A stretch of DNA of 64,000 bases from RUG11237 sp050874665 (GTDB lineage Bacteria > Bacillota > Clostridia > Lachnospirales > Lachnospiraceae): NCBI GenBank assembly GCA_050874665.1, contig JBNMLC010000003.1, positions 124,001-188,000 on the forward strand, written 5' to 3'. Shown in pieces: positions 15,979-24,716 of this stretch (position 1 is the stretch's first letter; each line of letters starts with the position of its first letter). The translations under genes were made by a program, and so were the position numbers. The notes under the pieces were generated by a model. That model saw only the letters and a program-made list of their open reading frames with translations. It made no database searches and was not told where the DNA came from.

Positions 15979-18051
15979 CTATTTATTTAAAATCACATTT
16001 TCCTTTATCGTTATCTTATCACTATCAACCGTCACTTTACCATTTTTATCTGCCTTTATCTCCATGTAGTTTTCTTTTTTTCCATATGCTTTACTCATAC
16101 CATCATCCAGATAAAGCTTGTACGTTGCATTCTTTTCTACAAAGCCAAATACTTTCAATGTTGTAACATCTGTTTGTTCAACTGATTCACCGCCATAAGT
16201 CATTGGCACCAGGCAATTTGGACGAATAAAGAACATCATTTCATTCAAATCTATATCTACATAATGATGTCCCGCTGCTAAAACCTTGCAATCATACTCT
16301 GTGAGACTTCTCATCTTCACTGCCATCATTTTTTCCGGCAGATACACATATCTTCCCTTAGCATTTTGCGTATAAACCGGCGCTATCATAATAGAATCTC
16401 CAATCATTAACTGATTCTCTACCTCTTTTGCCTGAATATCCTCTTCATAAACAAATGCCAACGGCTTTGCATACATTTCATTATTTAATGCAGCTTTCAT
16501 GTATTCACTGTAAATATAAGAAAGCAATCCATAACGAATCCCGATTATGTTTTTAAAGTCTTCCACATTTTTAAACTGGTATGCCTCCTGTTTTCTCGTT
16601 CCCAGAGCCGCATGATTGCGCATTAATGGTGTAAATACGGCAAATTCAAGCCAGCGAAGCACCAAATCTTGTGTTGTATTTGCCCCAAAGCCTCCAATAT
16701 CAGAACCTGTATAAAGAAAACCACACATATTTAGTGATGGCAGCATTTTCAACGTCATCAATAAGTGGGACCACCACGCCTGATTATCTCCCTGCCAGAT
16801 ACCTCCATTTCTATGCATTCCAATATAAGATGCCCTTGAAAACATTAAAATTCTCTTATCCGGAGCTATTTCGTCAAAAGCTTCACTGGCTGCCCTTGTC
16901 ATATGATATCCATATAAATTATGAAGCTTATCATGGCGAATTTTCCCTTCCTTTGTATTATGGTAAAATGCCTTGTAATCTTCCGGAGAATTAGCCATGC
17001 CTAACACTTTGTCCTTTAATGTGAAAAATCTATCAACATCAATATTTTTTCCTTTTACACTGTCCACGTAATCAAAGGCTTCTTTTAATCCCTTGTCAGA
17101 ATAGAAAATTGCAGGCTCATTCATATCGTTCCAGAATCCTTCAATTCCCTTATCTAATAAGAATTTATATTTATGTCCAAACCATTTTCTGGCATCTTCA
17201 TTTAAGAAATCCGGAAAATGTACTTTTCCAGGCCAGACCGCACCAACGAAATCTTTACCCTCTTTATCTTTGCAGAAATAATTCTTCTTGACACCTTCTT
17301 CATATACGTCGTATCCTTCTTCTATCTTTACACCGGCATCAATAATAGGAACTAAACGTATATTCTCCTTCTTCATTTCCTCTACAAACTCTTCAAACTT
17401 AGGAAATGCTTTTTCATTGATGGTAAAATCTTTGTATGATTCCATATAATCAATATCCATATAAACTGCATCCAGTGGAATATGATTTTCTCTGTGTCCC
17501 TTAACTACCTCTCTGATTTCGTCCTCATTCATATAACTCCAACGGCACTGCTGATATCCAAATGCCCACAGTGGGGCAATATAACTCTGTCCAATCATCT
17601 CACGAAATTCTTTTACAATATCTAACAGCTTCTTTCCAGTCACCACATAACAGTCTACATCTTTTGCTGTTTCAATGGTAATCACATCTATATCCGTATA
17701 TCCAATATCAAATTTCACCTTTTCCGGAGTATCAAAGAATATCAAAAATCTTTCTTTGCCATCTACTAAGATAAAGTTATGTGCTCCATAGAGGGAATTT
17801 TTTTCTTCTGAATGTACCGGATCATCCGAACAATTACTAATATAGAGATGACCTCGTTTATTAATTCCTCTAACCTGCTCACCTAAGCCATATACTTTAT
17901 CCCCTTTTTCCATTTCATAACGGAAAAGATTAGTCTCTTTTTTATCACTATTCTGCTGCTGAAAGAAAGGTAACTTTCCTTTCTCCGACTTTATATCCTT
18001 TACTACTGCTTCTGTATTAAATACCTTCCCAAAACTATATTTTTTAACCAT
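15979..18051 (-). CDS. Glycoside hydrolase family 31 (alpha-glucosidase/alpha-xylosidase-like)
   Basis: Cytoplasmic enzyme of about 690 aa with no signal peptide. The catalytic nucleophile is the Asp in WNDMNEP (about residue 304) and the acid/base is the Asp in GIWQGDNQAWW (about residue 420). The N-terminal beta domain, the (beta/alpha)8 barrel and C-terminal beta domains are all present. The start is placed at ATG 18051, preceded by AGGAGGAGGCAGAA; an upstream ATG at 18093 has no comparable SD. It is divergent from an AraC regulator with a cupin domain and followed by a MATE gene. GH31 covers alpha-glucosidases, alpha-xylosidases and others, and the substrate is not decided by motif alone. 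Confidence 0.93.
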   Translation of the reverse strand: MVKKYSFGKVFNTEAVVKDIKSEKGKLPFFQQQNSDKKETNLFRYEMEKGDKVYGLGEQVRGINKRGHLYISNCSDDPVHSEEKNSLYGAHNFILVDGKERFLIFFDTPEKVKFDIGYTDIDVITIETAKDVDCYVVTGKKLLDIVKEFREMIGQSYIAPLWAFGYQQCRWSYMNEDEIREVVKGHRENHIPLDAVYMDIDYMESYKDFTINEKAFPKFEEFVEEMKKENIRLVPIIDAGVKIEEGYDVYEEGVKKNYFCKDKEGKDFVGAVWPGKVHFPDFLNEDARKWFGHKYKFLLDKGIEGFWNDMNEPAIFYSDKGLKEAFDYVDSVKGKNIDVDRFFTLKDKVLGMANSPEDYKAFYHNTKEGKIRHDKLHNLYGYHMTRAASEAFDEIAPDKRILMFSRASYIGMHRNGGIWQGDNQAWWSHLLMTLKMLPSLNMCGFLYTGSDIGGFGANTTQDLVLRWLEFAVFTPLMRNHAALGTRKQEAYQFKNVEDFKNIIGIRYGLLSYIYSEYMKAALNNEMYAKPLAFVYEEDIQAKEVENQLMIGDSIMIAPVYTQNAKGRYVYLPEKMMAVKMRSLTEYDCKVLAAGHHYVDIDLNEMMFFIRPNCLVPMTYGGESVEQTDVTTLKVFGFVEKNATYKLYLDDGMSKAYGKKENYMEIKADKNGKVTVDSDKITIKENVILNK

Positions 18052-18189
18052 TTCTGCCTCCTCCTTAATTCTATACTTTTTTTTTCCTTCCATTAGTAGT
18101 ATACTTATTTTATCAAATGTTTTCTTGCAAAATATAGCTTTAAACTAACACTATTCTGCTTACTTTACAAAAACGTGCCGGAGGTTTTT

Positions 18190-19086
18190 ATGGAATACAT
18201 GGAATATTTACAATTAAAAGAATTAACCACTCACGGAGATTTTCTCTCCCCGATTTCCTACTATGAATTAAATGGTGGAAGCCACACTTTCACACTGCCA
18301 ATGCACTGGCACGAGGAAATGGAACTCACTTATATTGTCTCCGGACAAGGAATTTACGACTTAGACTTAAATGAATTTCCCGTAAAGAGCGAAGATTTTT
18401 TAATTATTCCTCCGGGAGTACTTCACGCCTCCCACTTAGAAGACGCTGACGGCTTAAATACGCTCACCTTTGTTTTTCATCTAAATATGCTCAACAGCCT
18501 GCTTACCGATGCCTGTGCCATTCAGTATTTTGTTCCTTTGATGCATGGTGAAATCACTTCTCCTATGGTGATTCATAAAGATACTCCCGGTTACGCTGAA
18601 ATTGTCTCCTGCTTTTTTAACCTTCATCATGCCTACAAAGAAAAAACAGTTGGTTATGAGCTTGCAGTGAAATCTCACCTAATGCTTTTATTTTACCAAC
18701 TGTTTCATTACGGTATTCTCTCAAAAGAACGAAACCAGCCTCATATTCAGCAGACGTCAGAATTGTTAAAAAATGTAATTAATTATATCCATACGAATTA
18801 TACTGAACACATTACCGTAGCTGATCTTGCCGCCTTGTGTGATTTCAGTGAATATCATTTCATGCGCTTTTTCAAAAAACATGTTGGCATGACTTGTATC
18901 GATTACATTAACAATTACCGTCTTGACGTAGCCTCTGCGATGCTAAGGGAGAAAGACGATTCCGTTATGGAAATTGCTTTAGATACCGGATTTAACAATA
19001 TTTCCTATTTTAATAAAGTGTTTAAATCAAAATTTAAGATAACCCCAAGCCAATATAGAAAGCTGTTAACTGAAATGGAAAGCTAA
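18190..19086 (+). CDS. AraC-family regulator with N-terminal cupin
   Basis: A protein of about 298 aa. N-terminal cupin (about residues 15-100, with MHWHEEMELTYI) for effector sensing and C-terminal double helix-turn-helix (about 195-295, ending SYFNKVFKSKFKITPSQYRK). The start is ATG 18190, five bases after GGAGG; a GTG at 18175 lies in frame but upstream of the SD. It is divergent from the GH31-MATE pair and probably controls it in response to a sugar. Its last 4 bp overlap the convergent spoVAD gene. Confidence 0.93.
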   Translation: MEYMEYLQLKELTTHGDFLSPISYYELNGGSHTFTLPMHWHEEMELTYIVSGQGIYDLDLNEFPVKSEDFLIIPPGVLHASHLEDADGLNTLTFVFHLNMLNSLLTDACAIQYFVPLMHGEITSPMVIHKDTPGYAEIVSCFFNLHHAYKEKTVGYELAVKSHLMLLFYQLFHYGILSKERNQPHIQQTSELLKNVINYIHTNYTEHITVADLAALCDFSEYHFMRFFKKHVGMTCIDYINNYRLDVASAMLREKDDSVMEIALDTGFNNISYFNKVFKSKFKITPSQYRKLLTEMES

Positions 19087-19096
19087 CAGCTTTCTA
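19056..19096. terminator. Shared inverted repeat inside both convergent gene ends
   Basis: TAGAAAGCTGTTA (19056-19068) and its perfect complement TAACAGCTTTCTA (19084-19096) flank a 15-nt loop. The stem covers the stop codons of both the araC gene (+) and spoVAD (-). A/T-rich flanks but no long T run, so bidirectional termination is plausible rather than certain. Confidence 0.55.
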
Positions 19097-20102
19097 ATAT
19101 TAGTGCATGAGCTATTCCCGGAACACTTAAGCCTTCGTTATGTGACACTGGGGAAAGCAATGCTCCCGTCGGTACAAACAATACTTTGTTCCATTTCTTT
19201 TCTTTGATGTTTTTTAAAATAAGTGCTGACAAAACAGTGGCAGAACAGCCACAGCCACTGCCCCCTGAATTTGTTCCCTGCGTATCTTTATCAAAAATCA
19301 TTCTTCCGCAGTCAAGTAATTTATCTCCTAAATCAAATCCCTTTTCTTTCATCAAATCCGTAAGAATTTCATATCCGACTTCCCCTAAATCTCCGGTGAT
19401 AATCTTATCATACTGTTGTGCATCGCAAGAAAAGTCCATAAAATTCTGGTAGATGGTATCACAGGCAGCAGGTGCCATGCACGCTCCCATGTTCATAGAA
19501 TCCGTAACCCCAAAATCCACAATTTTTCCTGTAGTAACTCCTGAAATTTTGGCTATTCCTGCAGCATTTCCCACTACAAATGCCCCACTTCCCGTTACTG
19601 TCCATGTAGAAGACGGAGGCCTTTGATTTCCATACGCCAATGGGAATCGAAACTGCTTTTCTGCACTGGCAAAATGGCTGGACGTAATCGCCATTACATA
19701 TTCTGCTGCCCCAGATGCAACTGTCAAGGCAGCCAACGATAAACTTTCTCCTGCAGTAGAACACGCACCATACACACCAAACAATGGTATTTGCATATCC
19801 GAAAGTCCAAAGGAACTAGCCATTTCCTGTCCCAGCAAATCTCCTGCAAAAATATAGCGGAGCTGCCATTTCTCAATAGCCGACTTTCCAATTGCCAGTG
19901 TAAATGCTTCCTTTTGTAACGTAGCCTCCGCATCTTCCCATGATTCGCACCCAAACATTGGATCTTCGCCAACCACATCAAATAGATTTCCTAAAGGTCC
20001 CTCCCCTTCCTTTTTTCCTACCACAGAAGCACTTGCCAAAATCTCCGGTGGATTGCCAAAAGAAAGGCTCTGTTTTCCCTGCTGTACCACATTATTTTCC
20101 AA
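19083..20102 (-). CDS. spoVAD: Stage V sporulation protein AD
   Basis: A 339-aa soluble thiolase-fold protein that binds dipicolinic acid at the spore inner membrane. Recognisable SpoVAD segments are GDLLGQEMASSFG, FGVYGACSTAGE and TSSHFASAEKQFR, and the C-terminal GTNSGGSGCGCSATV. Initiation is at TTG 20102, preceded by AGGAGG and a run of T residues; no ATG fits. A possible SigG-like promoter (GAATA, about 17 bp, TATACTA) lies about 40 bp upstream. It sits between the araC gene and the DUF6465 gene rather than next to spoVAC, an unusual separation. Confidence 0.95.
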   Translation of the reverse strand: MENNVVQQGKQSLSFGNPPEILASASVVGKKEGEGPLGNLFDVVGEDPMFGCESWEDAEATLQKEAFTLAIGKSAIEKWQLRYIFAGDLLGQEMASSFGLSDMQIPLFGVYGACSTAGESLSLAALTVASGAAEYVMAITSSHFASAEKQFRFPLAYGNQRPPSSTWTVTGSGAFVVGNAAGIAKISGVTTGKIVDFGVTDSMNMGACMAPAACDTIYQNFMDFSCDAQQYDKIITGDLGEVGYEILTDLMKEKGFDLGDKLLDCGRMIFDKDTQGTNSGGSGCGCSATVLSALILKNIKEKKWNKVLFVPTGALLSPVSHNEGLSVPGIAHALILESC

Positions 20103-20188
20103 AAAAAAACCTCCTATCTATCCTGATTTCTTATGGATAGTATAAGAGATTTTTCAAAATTTATTCGTTGACGCTCTTTCTAAGCATC

Positions 20189-20521
20189 TTAGAATAAGTT
20201 TACCTTTCCTACGACACCGTCATTAATTACATAATACGCTGCAAAATCTTCCGGCTTAACATAAAGCTGCATTTTTTCTATTTCCATGCCACGATGCCCT
20301 CTGACTTCTAAATCCTCTTTTACTTTCTCAATCACCACATCCATATCTGCTTCATAATGACGATACTGTATTGTAATTTCAGGTTTTACTTCTGTATTTT
20401 TGATAACTTCTTCCTTTACTTGTGTAGCTGTTGTTGCATTTACTGTTGAATTAGCCGCAACTTTAGCTTCCACTTTAGCTGCTGTATGTTTTGCCGCTGC
20501 TTTTCCACTTGTCTTTTTCAT
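20189..20521 (-). CDS. DUF6465-like small protein with Ala/Lys-rich N-terminus
   Basis: A 110-aa soluble protein. Residues 1-45 are rich in Ala, Lys and Thr and look disordered, almost histone-like in charge; the C-terminal 60 residues (QYRHYEADMDVVIEKV to VINDGVVGKVNLF) form a compact domain that I associate with DUF6465, common in Lachnospiraceae and of unknown function. SD AGAAAGGGAAAGAAC precedes ATG 20521. It lies between aguB and spoVAD, all minus strand, with an 85-bp gap on either side; a sporulation link is only positional. Confidence 0.8.
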   Translation of the reverse strand: MKKTSGKAAAKHTAAKVEAKVAANSTVNATTATQVKEEVIKNTEVKPEITIQYRHYEADMDVVIEKVKEDLEVRGHRGMEIEKMQLYVKPEDFAAYYVINDGVVGKVNLF

Positions 20522-20606
20522 GTTCTTTCCCTTTCTGTAAACTACTTATATCTTACTTTTCCTCCATATATAATATAGTCTAATTACTATTTTTTCGCAA
20601 CCTCTT

Positions 20607-21473
20607 TTACATTTTATAATACTCCGGACGCCGATCTCTGAAAATTCCCCAGCTTAACCGGTTTTCCGCTATCTCATCTAAATCAAACTCCTGTAGCAAT
20701 ACTTTCTCTTCTGTTTTCCCTGCCTGCACTTTGATTTCTCCAGTCTCGTCTGTAATAAAAGAGGAACCATAAAAAATCAGTGAGGAGCTTTGATTGTTAT
20801 TTTCTTCACAAGGCAGCACCCGCTCCTCTCCTATCCGGTTTGCTGCGATTACCGGTACCAGATTAGAGCCTGCATGCCCCTGCATGCATCTGCGCCAATG
20901 CGGCATGCTGTCACACTGTAAAATCGGCTCAGAGCCTATCGCTGTAGGATAAAAAATCAATTCCGCACCCTGCAGCGCCATACTTCTTGCACATTCCGGA
21001 AACCACTGATCCCAACAGATACCTACGCCTATTTTTCCATAAGCAGTATCCCATACCTTAAATCCTGTATCTCCCGGCGTAAAGTAAAACTTTTCCTGGT
21101 AAAAATGATCGTCCGGAATATGAGTTTTTCGATAAACTCCAAGAATTTCTCCATCGGCATCAATCATTGCAACCGTATTATACAAGGTGTTGATATCCTT
21201 TTCATAAAAGCTGATGGGAAGCACCACGTTTAATTCCTTCGAAAGCTTTTGAAAAGACTGTACCGCTTTATTTTCCCAAAGACTTTCCGCCAATTCATAA
21301 TAGTCATAGCGTTTTTCCTGACAAAAATAAAGATTTTCAAACAATTCCGGTAAAAGAATCACATTGGCACCTTTTTTTGCTGCCTCACGCACCATCTTTT
21401 CTGCTTTTTCGATGTTTTTATCCCTGGATTTATCACACTGCATCTGAACTGCTGCTACTGTAACTTTTCTCAT
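20607..21473 (-). CDS. aguB: N-carbamoylputrescine amidase
   Basis: Nitrilase-superfamily enzyme of 288 aa that converts N-carbamoylputrescine to putrescine, CO2 and NH3. The catalytic triad is visible: Glu in LLPELFENLYF (about 42), Lys in YRKTHIPDD (about 116) and Cys in GVGICWDQWFPE (about 153). ATG 21473 follows AAAGGAAATGGGCA. It lies 27 bp after aguA, forming a two-gene agmatine-to-putrescine operon inserted between spoVAC and spoVAD. Confidence 0.95.
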   Translation of the reverse strand: MRKVTVAAVQMQCDKSRDKNIEKAEKMVREAAKKGANVILLPELFENLYFCQEKRYDYYELAESLWENKAVQSFQKLSKELNVVLPISFYEKDINTLYNTVAMIDADGEILGVYRKTHIPDDHFYQEKFYFTPGDTGFKVWDTAYGKIGVGICWDQWFPECARSMALQGAELIFYPTAIGSEPILQCDSMPHWRRCMQGHAGSNLVPVIAANRIGEERVLPCEENNNQSSSLIFYGSSFITDETGEIKVQAGKTEEKVLLQEFDLDEIAENRLSWGIFRDRRPEYYKM

Positions 21474-21500
21474 TGCCCATTTCCTTTCTGTTTTGCTATT

Positions 21501-22607
21501 CTAGACTTCCTCTTTCCACATGGGAATTTGCTGTGTAATACAATGAATGTTTCCCCCACCAATCAAAATATCTCTTGCACTGACTTGTATTACCTTGCGG
21601 TTTGGAAACAACTGTTCTAAAATTTTCTTTGCCTCATCATCTTTTTGGTCTCCGAATGCCGGCATCACGATAGATTCATTTGCAATATAAAAATTCACAT
21701 AGGAGGCCGCCAGACGTTCGCCTGAAGTTCTTGTCGGTTCCCCATTACAAGAAATAAGACCCTCACACTCCTCCTTTGTCATGCAGACCGGAGATGGCAA
21801 CGGCAGCTTATGCACTTTGATTTTCCTGCCTTTTGCATCTATTTCCTTGCTAAGATAATCCATACACTTTTTTGACATTTCATATTGAGGATCCTGTTGA
21901 TCTTCCGTCCACGCAAGAACCACTTCTCCCGGTGCTGTAAACGCACAAATATTATCTATATGTTCGTTAGTTTCATCCAGATAGATTCCACATGGAAGCC
22001 AGAGCACCTTATCGGCATGCAGATAATCTTTTAATTTCTGTTCTATTTCCTCTTTTGTAAGCTCAGGATTTCTTCCTTTGCTCAAAAGACAGGCTTCTGT
22101 TACCATCACAGTGCCTTCCCCATCTGAGTGAATGGCACCGCCTTCTAATATAAAATTTCTTGCATCATAAGTATCTTTTTCCAGTAAATCGCATACTTTT
22201 CTTGCAACCTTATTGTCTTTATCCCACGGAAAATACAAGCCGTCATACAACCCTCCCCATGCATTAAAACCCCAGTCAATTCCTCGAATTTCTCCTGCTT
22301 CATTTGTAACAAAGGTTGGACCGCAGTCCCTTGCCCAGGAATCGTCTGTTGACATTTCCACTACTCTGATATGTTCCGGCAGCATTTCCCTTGCAGTGTC
22401 ATATTGCTCAAAACTCACCAACATGATTACCTTTTCGCTCTCAGCAATTGCCTTTGCCACTTCACAAAAAGCCCGTCTTGCCGCTACTGCCCCGTACTGC
22501 CATGAATCAGCCCGTTCCGGCCAAATCATAATACAACCATAATGTGGCCCGAATTCTGCCGGCATATAGAAGTTATCTTCTCTGGGAATGGTGTGTAAAA
22601 TCTTCAT
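21501..22607 (-). CDS. aguA: Agmatine deiminase
   Basis: Hydrolyses agmatine to N-carbamoylputrescine and ammonia. The 368-aa protein carries the family N-terminus MPAEFGPHYGCIMIWPERAD, the substrate-binding SWARDCGPTFV and the catalytic Cys in GGGNIHCITQQIP near the C-terminus. The start is ATG 22607, about 6 nt after AAGGAGGG; a GTG two codons upstream overlaps the SD region. It is first in the agu operon, behind a promoter at 22648-22676. Confidence 0.96.
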   Translation of the reverse strand: MKILHTIPREDNFYMPAEFGPHYGCIMIWPERADSWQYGAVAARRAFCEVAKAIAESEKVIMLVSFEQYDTAREMLPEHIRVVEMSTDDSWARDCGPTFVTNEAGEIRGIDWGFNAWGGLYDGLYFPWDKDNKVARKVCDLLEKDTYDARNFILEGGAIHSDGEGTVMVTEACLLSKGRNPELTKEEIEQKLKDYLHADKVLWLPCGIYLDETNEHIDNICAFTAPGEVVLAWTEDQQDPQYEMSKKCMDYLSKEIDAKGRKIKVHKLPLPSPVCMTKEECEGLISCNGEPTRTSGERLAASYVNFYIANESIVMPAFGDQKDDEAKKILEQLFPNRKVIQVSARDILIGGGNIHCITQQIPMWKEEV

Positions 22608-22647
22608 CTGCACCCTCCTTACTTGCTGTATTTTTGTTCCTGTATAG

Positions 22648-22676
22648 AGTTTAGACTATCTATAGACAAATTGCAA
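22648..22676 (-). promoter_or_regulatory. SigA-like promoter of aguAB
   Basis: On the minus strand TTGCAA (22676-22671), 17-bp spacer, TAAACT (22653-22648), about 41 bp before the aguA start. The rest of the 230-bp gap holds a weak hairpin and the spoVA terminator. Confidence 0.55.
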
Positions 22677-22764
22677 GCGATTCTCCTGACATTCTTACCA
22701 ATGTTTTTTCCGGTAGAAAGCCTTAGATGAAATCTAAGAAAAACGCATAAAAATTTACAGTACA

Positions 22765-22798
22765 AAAGGATTGATAGTTATTACAACTAGCAACCCTT
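22765..22798 (-). terminator. Terminator after the spoVAA-AB-AC run
   Basis: On the minus strand AAAGGGTTGCTAGTT pairs with AACTATCAATCCTTT around a GTAAT loop with wobbles, followed by TGTAC. The tail is weak, so efficiency is uncertain. Confidence 0.5.
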
Positions 22799-22841
22799 TT
22801 TCCTTTCAAAAAACATATATTATTATGTTTTTATTGTATTT

Positions 22842-23024
22842 TTATTTTATTCGTGCAATATCGCAAACAAGACTATCCATTTCGGCTTTGGACTGTACAT
22901 TTCTGGCAGCCTCTATCACCTGCTTTTTCTCTTCCTCCGTCATGGAAGAAAAACTATTCATTGCCTGTTCATTCATTGCCAGGCCAAACCCTAATCCTAA
23001 TGGCATTTCTTCTTTGTTTTCCAT
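22842..23024 (-). CDS. Small conserved-looking protein at the end of the spoVAC operon
   Basis: A 60-aa soluble protein beginning MENKEEMPLGLGFGLAMN. It starts with ATG 23024, whose A is the last base of the spoVAC TAA stop, and GGGGGTGATGTA serves as SD, so translation is coupled to spoVAC. The middle (SSMTEEEKKQVIEAARNV) predicts a helix and the end (SKAEMDSLVCDIARI) a second. I recall similar short Clostridia proteins with alternating FALA..MxxFSxLxEEEK..V patterns of unknown function, but cannot name the family. Coupling suggests forespore expression. Confidence 0.75.
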   Translation of the reverse strand: MENKEEMPLGLGFGLAMNEQAMNSFSSMTEEEKKQVIEAARNVQSKAEMDSLVCDIARIK

Positions 23025-23479
23025 TACATCACCCCCATGATTTTCATAATCCAATAGATTAGTCCTGCAACCCAACTCGTAACAATACCATATAAGATTA
23101 CCGGTCCTGCTATGGTAAATATTTTACACCCAATTCCAAACACCTGTCCTTCTGTCTGATATTCTACTGCCGGAGCGGCTACTGAATTTGCAAATCCGGT
23201 AATCGGTACTAAAGCTCCTGCTCCGCCAAAGTCAACCACCTTCGAAAACAAGTTAAGTCCGGTAAGCACCACACTAAGTAGCACCAGCAGCATCGAGCAC
23301 CAGCTTCCCGCAGTATCCTTATCGAGTCCCTGGGCATAACAAAAGTTTAAAATTCCCTGACCAATTACACATATGATTCCTCCAGTGATAAATGCTTTCA
23401 CCATACTCCATAGCAAATTTGTCTTAGGTGTCATTTGTTCTACATAATCGTTATATTGTTGTTTTTGCATTTCATTCAT
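23024..23479 (-). CDS. spoVAC: Stage V sporulation protein AC
   Basis: A 151-aa membrane protein with about four helices and the SpoVAC core: TPKTNLLWSMVKAFITGGII near the N-terminus and FGGAGALVPITGFANSV in the middle. SpoVAC is a mechanosensitive-channel-like part of the DPA release complex. Length matches the family. ATG 23479, GGACGGAAAGGG upstream. It follows spoVAB by 40 bp and is coupled to the 60-aa gene downstream; spoVAD, normally next, is 2.9 kb away. Confidence 0.95.
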   Translation of the reverse strand: MNEMQKQQYNDYVEQMTPKTNLLWSMVKAFITGGIICVIGQGILNFCYAQGLDKDTAGSWCSMLLVLLSVVLTGLNLFSKVVDFGGAGALVPITGFANSVAAPAVEYQTEGQVFGIGCKIFTIAGPVILYGIVTSWVAGLIYWIMKIMGVM

Positions 23480-23519
23480 TGCAATTCCCTTTCCGTCCTT
23501 TCACTTTTTTCATACCCAA

Positions 23520-23945
23520 TTAACTATGAAAATTATTAAAAAAATAAATAATATTTCCTATACCTTTTCCTAAAGCAAGTGCAAGTATACCGATTCCCAA
23601 GCCACGCCTGAAATTAATTCTTCTGGCAAAAATAGGAATACCATTTAGTGCTTCTGCAATAGCCAGTGCCAGACAGCCCACAAAGATTCCGGCAAAAAGC
23701 CCAAAGCAGCCCAAATAGAAATTTCCAAGAGGCAGAGAAAATTCATATATACTACTGAAATTTCCAAAAATCGTTCCAAAAACCACTGCGGATTCATAAA
23801 TCATTACATGTGAGCCTGTATGGGTTTTTCCTGCAAATCTTGGTATCAAGCCCACCGTAAATAAAGCAGTAAACATACCCCCGGCTACAATGACGCCACC
23901 GCTCAACCCAATCAATATAATGAATACATATTTAATTAACGTCAA
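23520..23945 (-). CDS. spoVAB: Stage V sporulation protein AB
   Basis: A 141-aa membrane protein with four to five helices; GLSGGVIVAGGMFTAL and PRFAGKTHTGSH are typical of SpoVAB. It initiates at TTG 23945, inside the end of spoVAA (14-bp overlap), with AAAGGGTGAG just upstream; no in-frame ATG fits. The overlap indicates translational coupling with spoVAA. Confidence 0.93.
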   Translation of the reverse strand: MTLIKYVFIILIGLSGGVIVAGGMFTALFTVGLIPRFAGKTHTGSHVMIYESAVVFGTIFGNFSSIYEFSLPLGNFYLGCFGLFAGIFVGCLALAIAEALNGIPIFARRINFRRGLGIGILALALGKGIGNIIYFFNNFHS

Positions 23946-24561
23946 TTAACTCACCCTTTCTGTTGGCAGTTTCCACCAGTGCGTCATTTACATCATTCTC
24001 ATATATGCGCATCTGTACTTCGATAGGTGTGGGATCTTTCGTAATTCTTCTCCCGCCAATATGATTATAAAAAAGTACGATACCTGCTGTCAGTCCAACA
24101 GAATACATTGCCTCTAAAATTCCCGGTCCCTCTTTCGTAACCCCAAATACATAACTATAGATACTTTCAAACACATCCACCACGGACACATCTTCATTAA
24201 ATGTCATAATAGCGAAGGCAGCCCCAAAAAAGCCAATCAATGACACAAAAATCACTTTTATGATATCCCATAATTTATGCTTACGTTTATCTCCAATATA
24301 CTCTACAACGCATTCCATCTCACCAATACTTTGAATCTCTGCATCTGGAAATTCCTGAATAATACAATCTACCACCTTAATTACGGAAATAATTTCCCGC
24401 TTTGATTTTTCTGCATTGATTTGAAATAGTTTAATGCACTTTATCTTTGCGGCCAATGTATTATCATTGCAACTGATTCCGGCTACGTCACGAATTGTCA
24501 CATCATAGTTAGCTACTTTTACATCACGCTCCAATTTTAAATATACGGTTTCCTTCTTCAT
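23932..24561 (-). CDS. spoVAA: Stage V sporulation protein AA
   Basis: A 209-aa protein: an N-terminal soluble domain of about 110 residues (VYLKLERDVKVANYDVTI start) and two membrane helices near 118-138 and 160-180, as in SpoVAA. First gene of the spoVA run; SD AGGTGATGAT before ATG 24561. Upstream, GCATA followed after about 16 bp by AATAATA might be a SigG-type promoter, which would fit forespore expression, but the match is weak. Confidence 0.93.
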   Translation of the reverse strand: MKKETVYLKLERDVKVANYDVTIRDVAGISCNDNTLAAKIKCIKLFQINAEKSKREIISVIKVVDCIIQEFPDAEIQSIGEMECVVEYIGDKRKHKLWDIIKVIFVSLIGFFGAAFAIMTFNEDVSVVDVFESIYSYVFGVTKEGPGILEAMYSVGLTAGIVLFYNHIGGRRITKDPTPIEVQMRIYENDVNDALVETANRKGELIDVN

Positions 24562-24661
24562 ATCATCACCTGCTTACCTGTCATTTATTCTCTGTTATTA
24601 TTTCTAAAAAAAAGGAAAATATGCAAAACAGTAAATAATAGTTGTGTAAGCAGAAAAAAAT

Positions 24662-24695
24662 GTAAGCCCCCTGCCTTTTCAGGCAAGGGACTTAC
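24662..24695 (-). terminator. Terminator after the flavin reductase gene
   Basis: On the minus strand GTAAGTCCCTTGCCT pairs with AGGCAGGGGGCTTAC (two G-T wobbles), GAAA loop, then ATTTTTTTC. Confidence 0.88.
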
Positions 24696-24716
24696 ATTTC
24701 TTTCACGACCTACTTG

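Noticed and set aside
18052..18189. Catabolite (cre) site between GH31 and araC
   Set aside because: No sequence resembling the cre consensus was found in this 138-bp gap.
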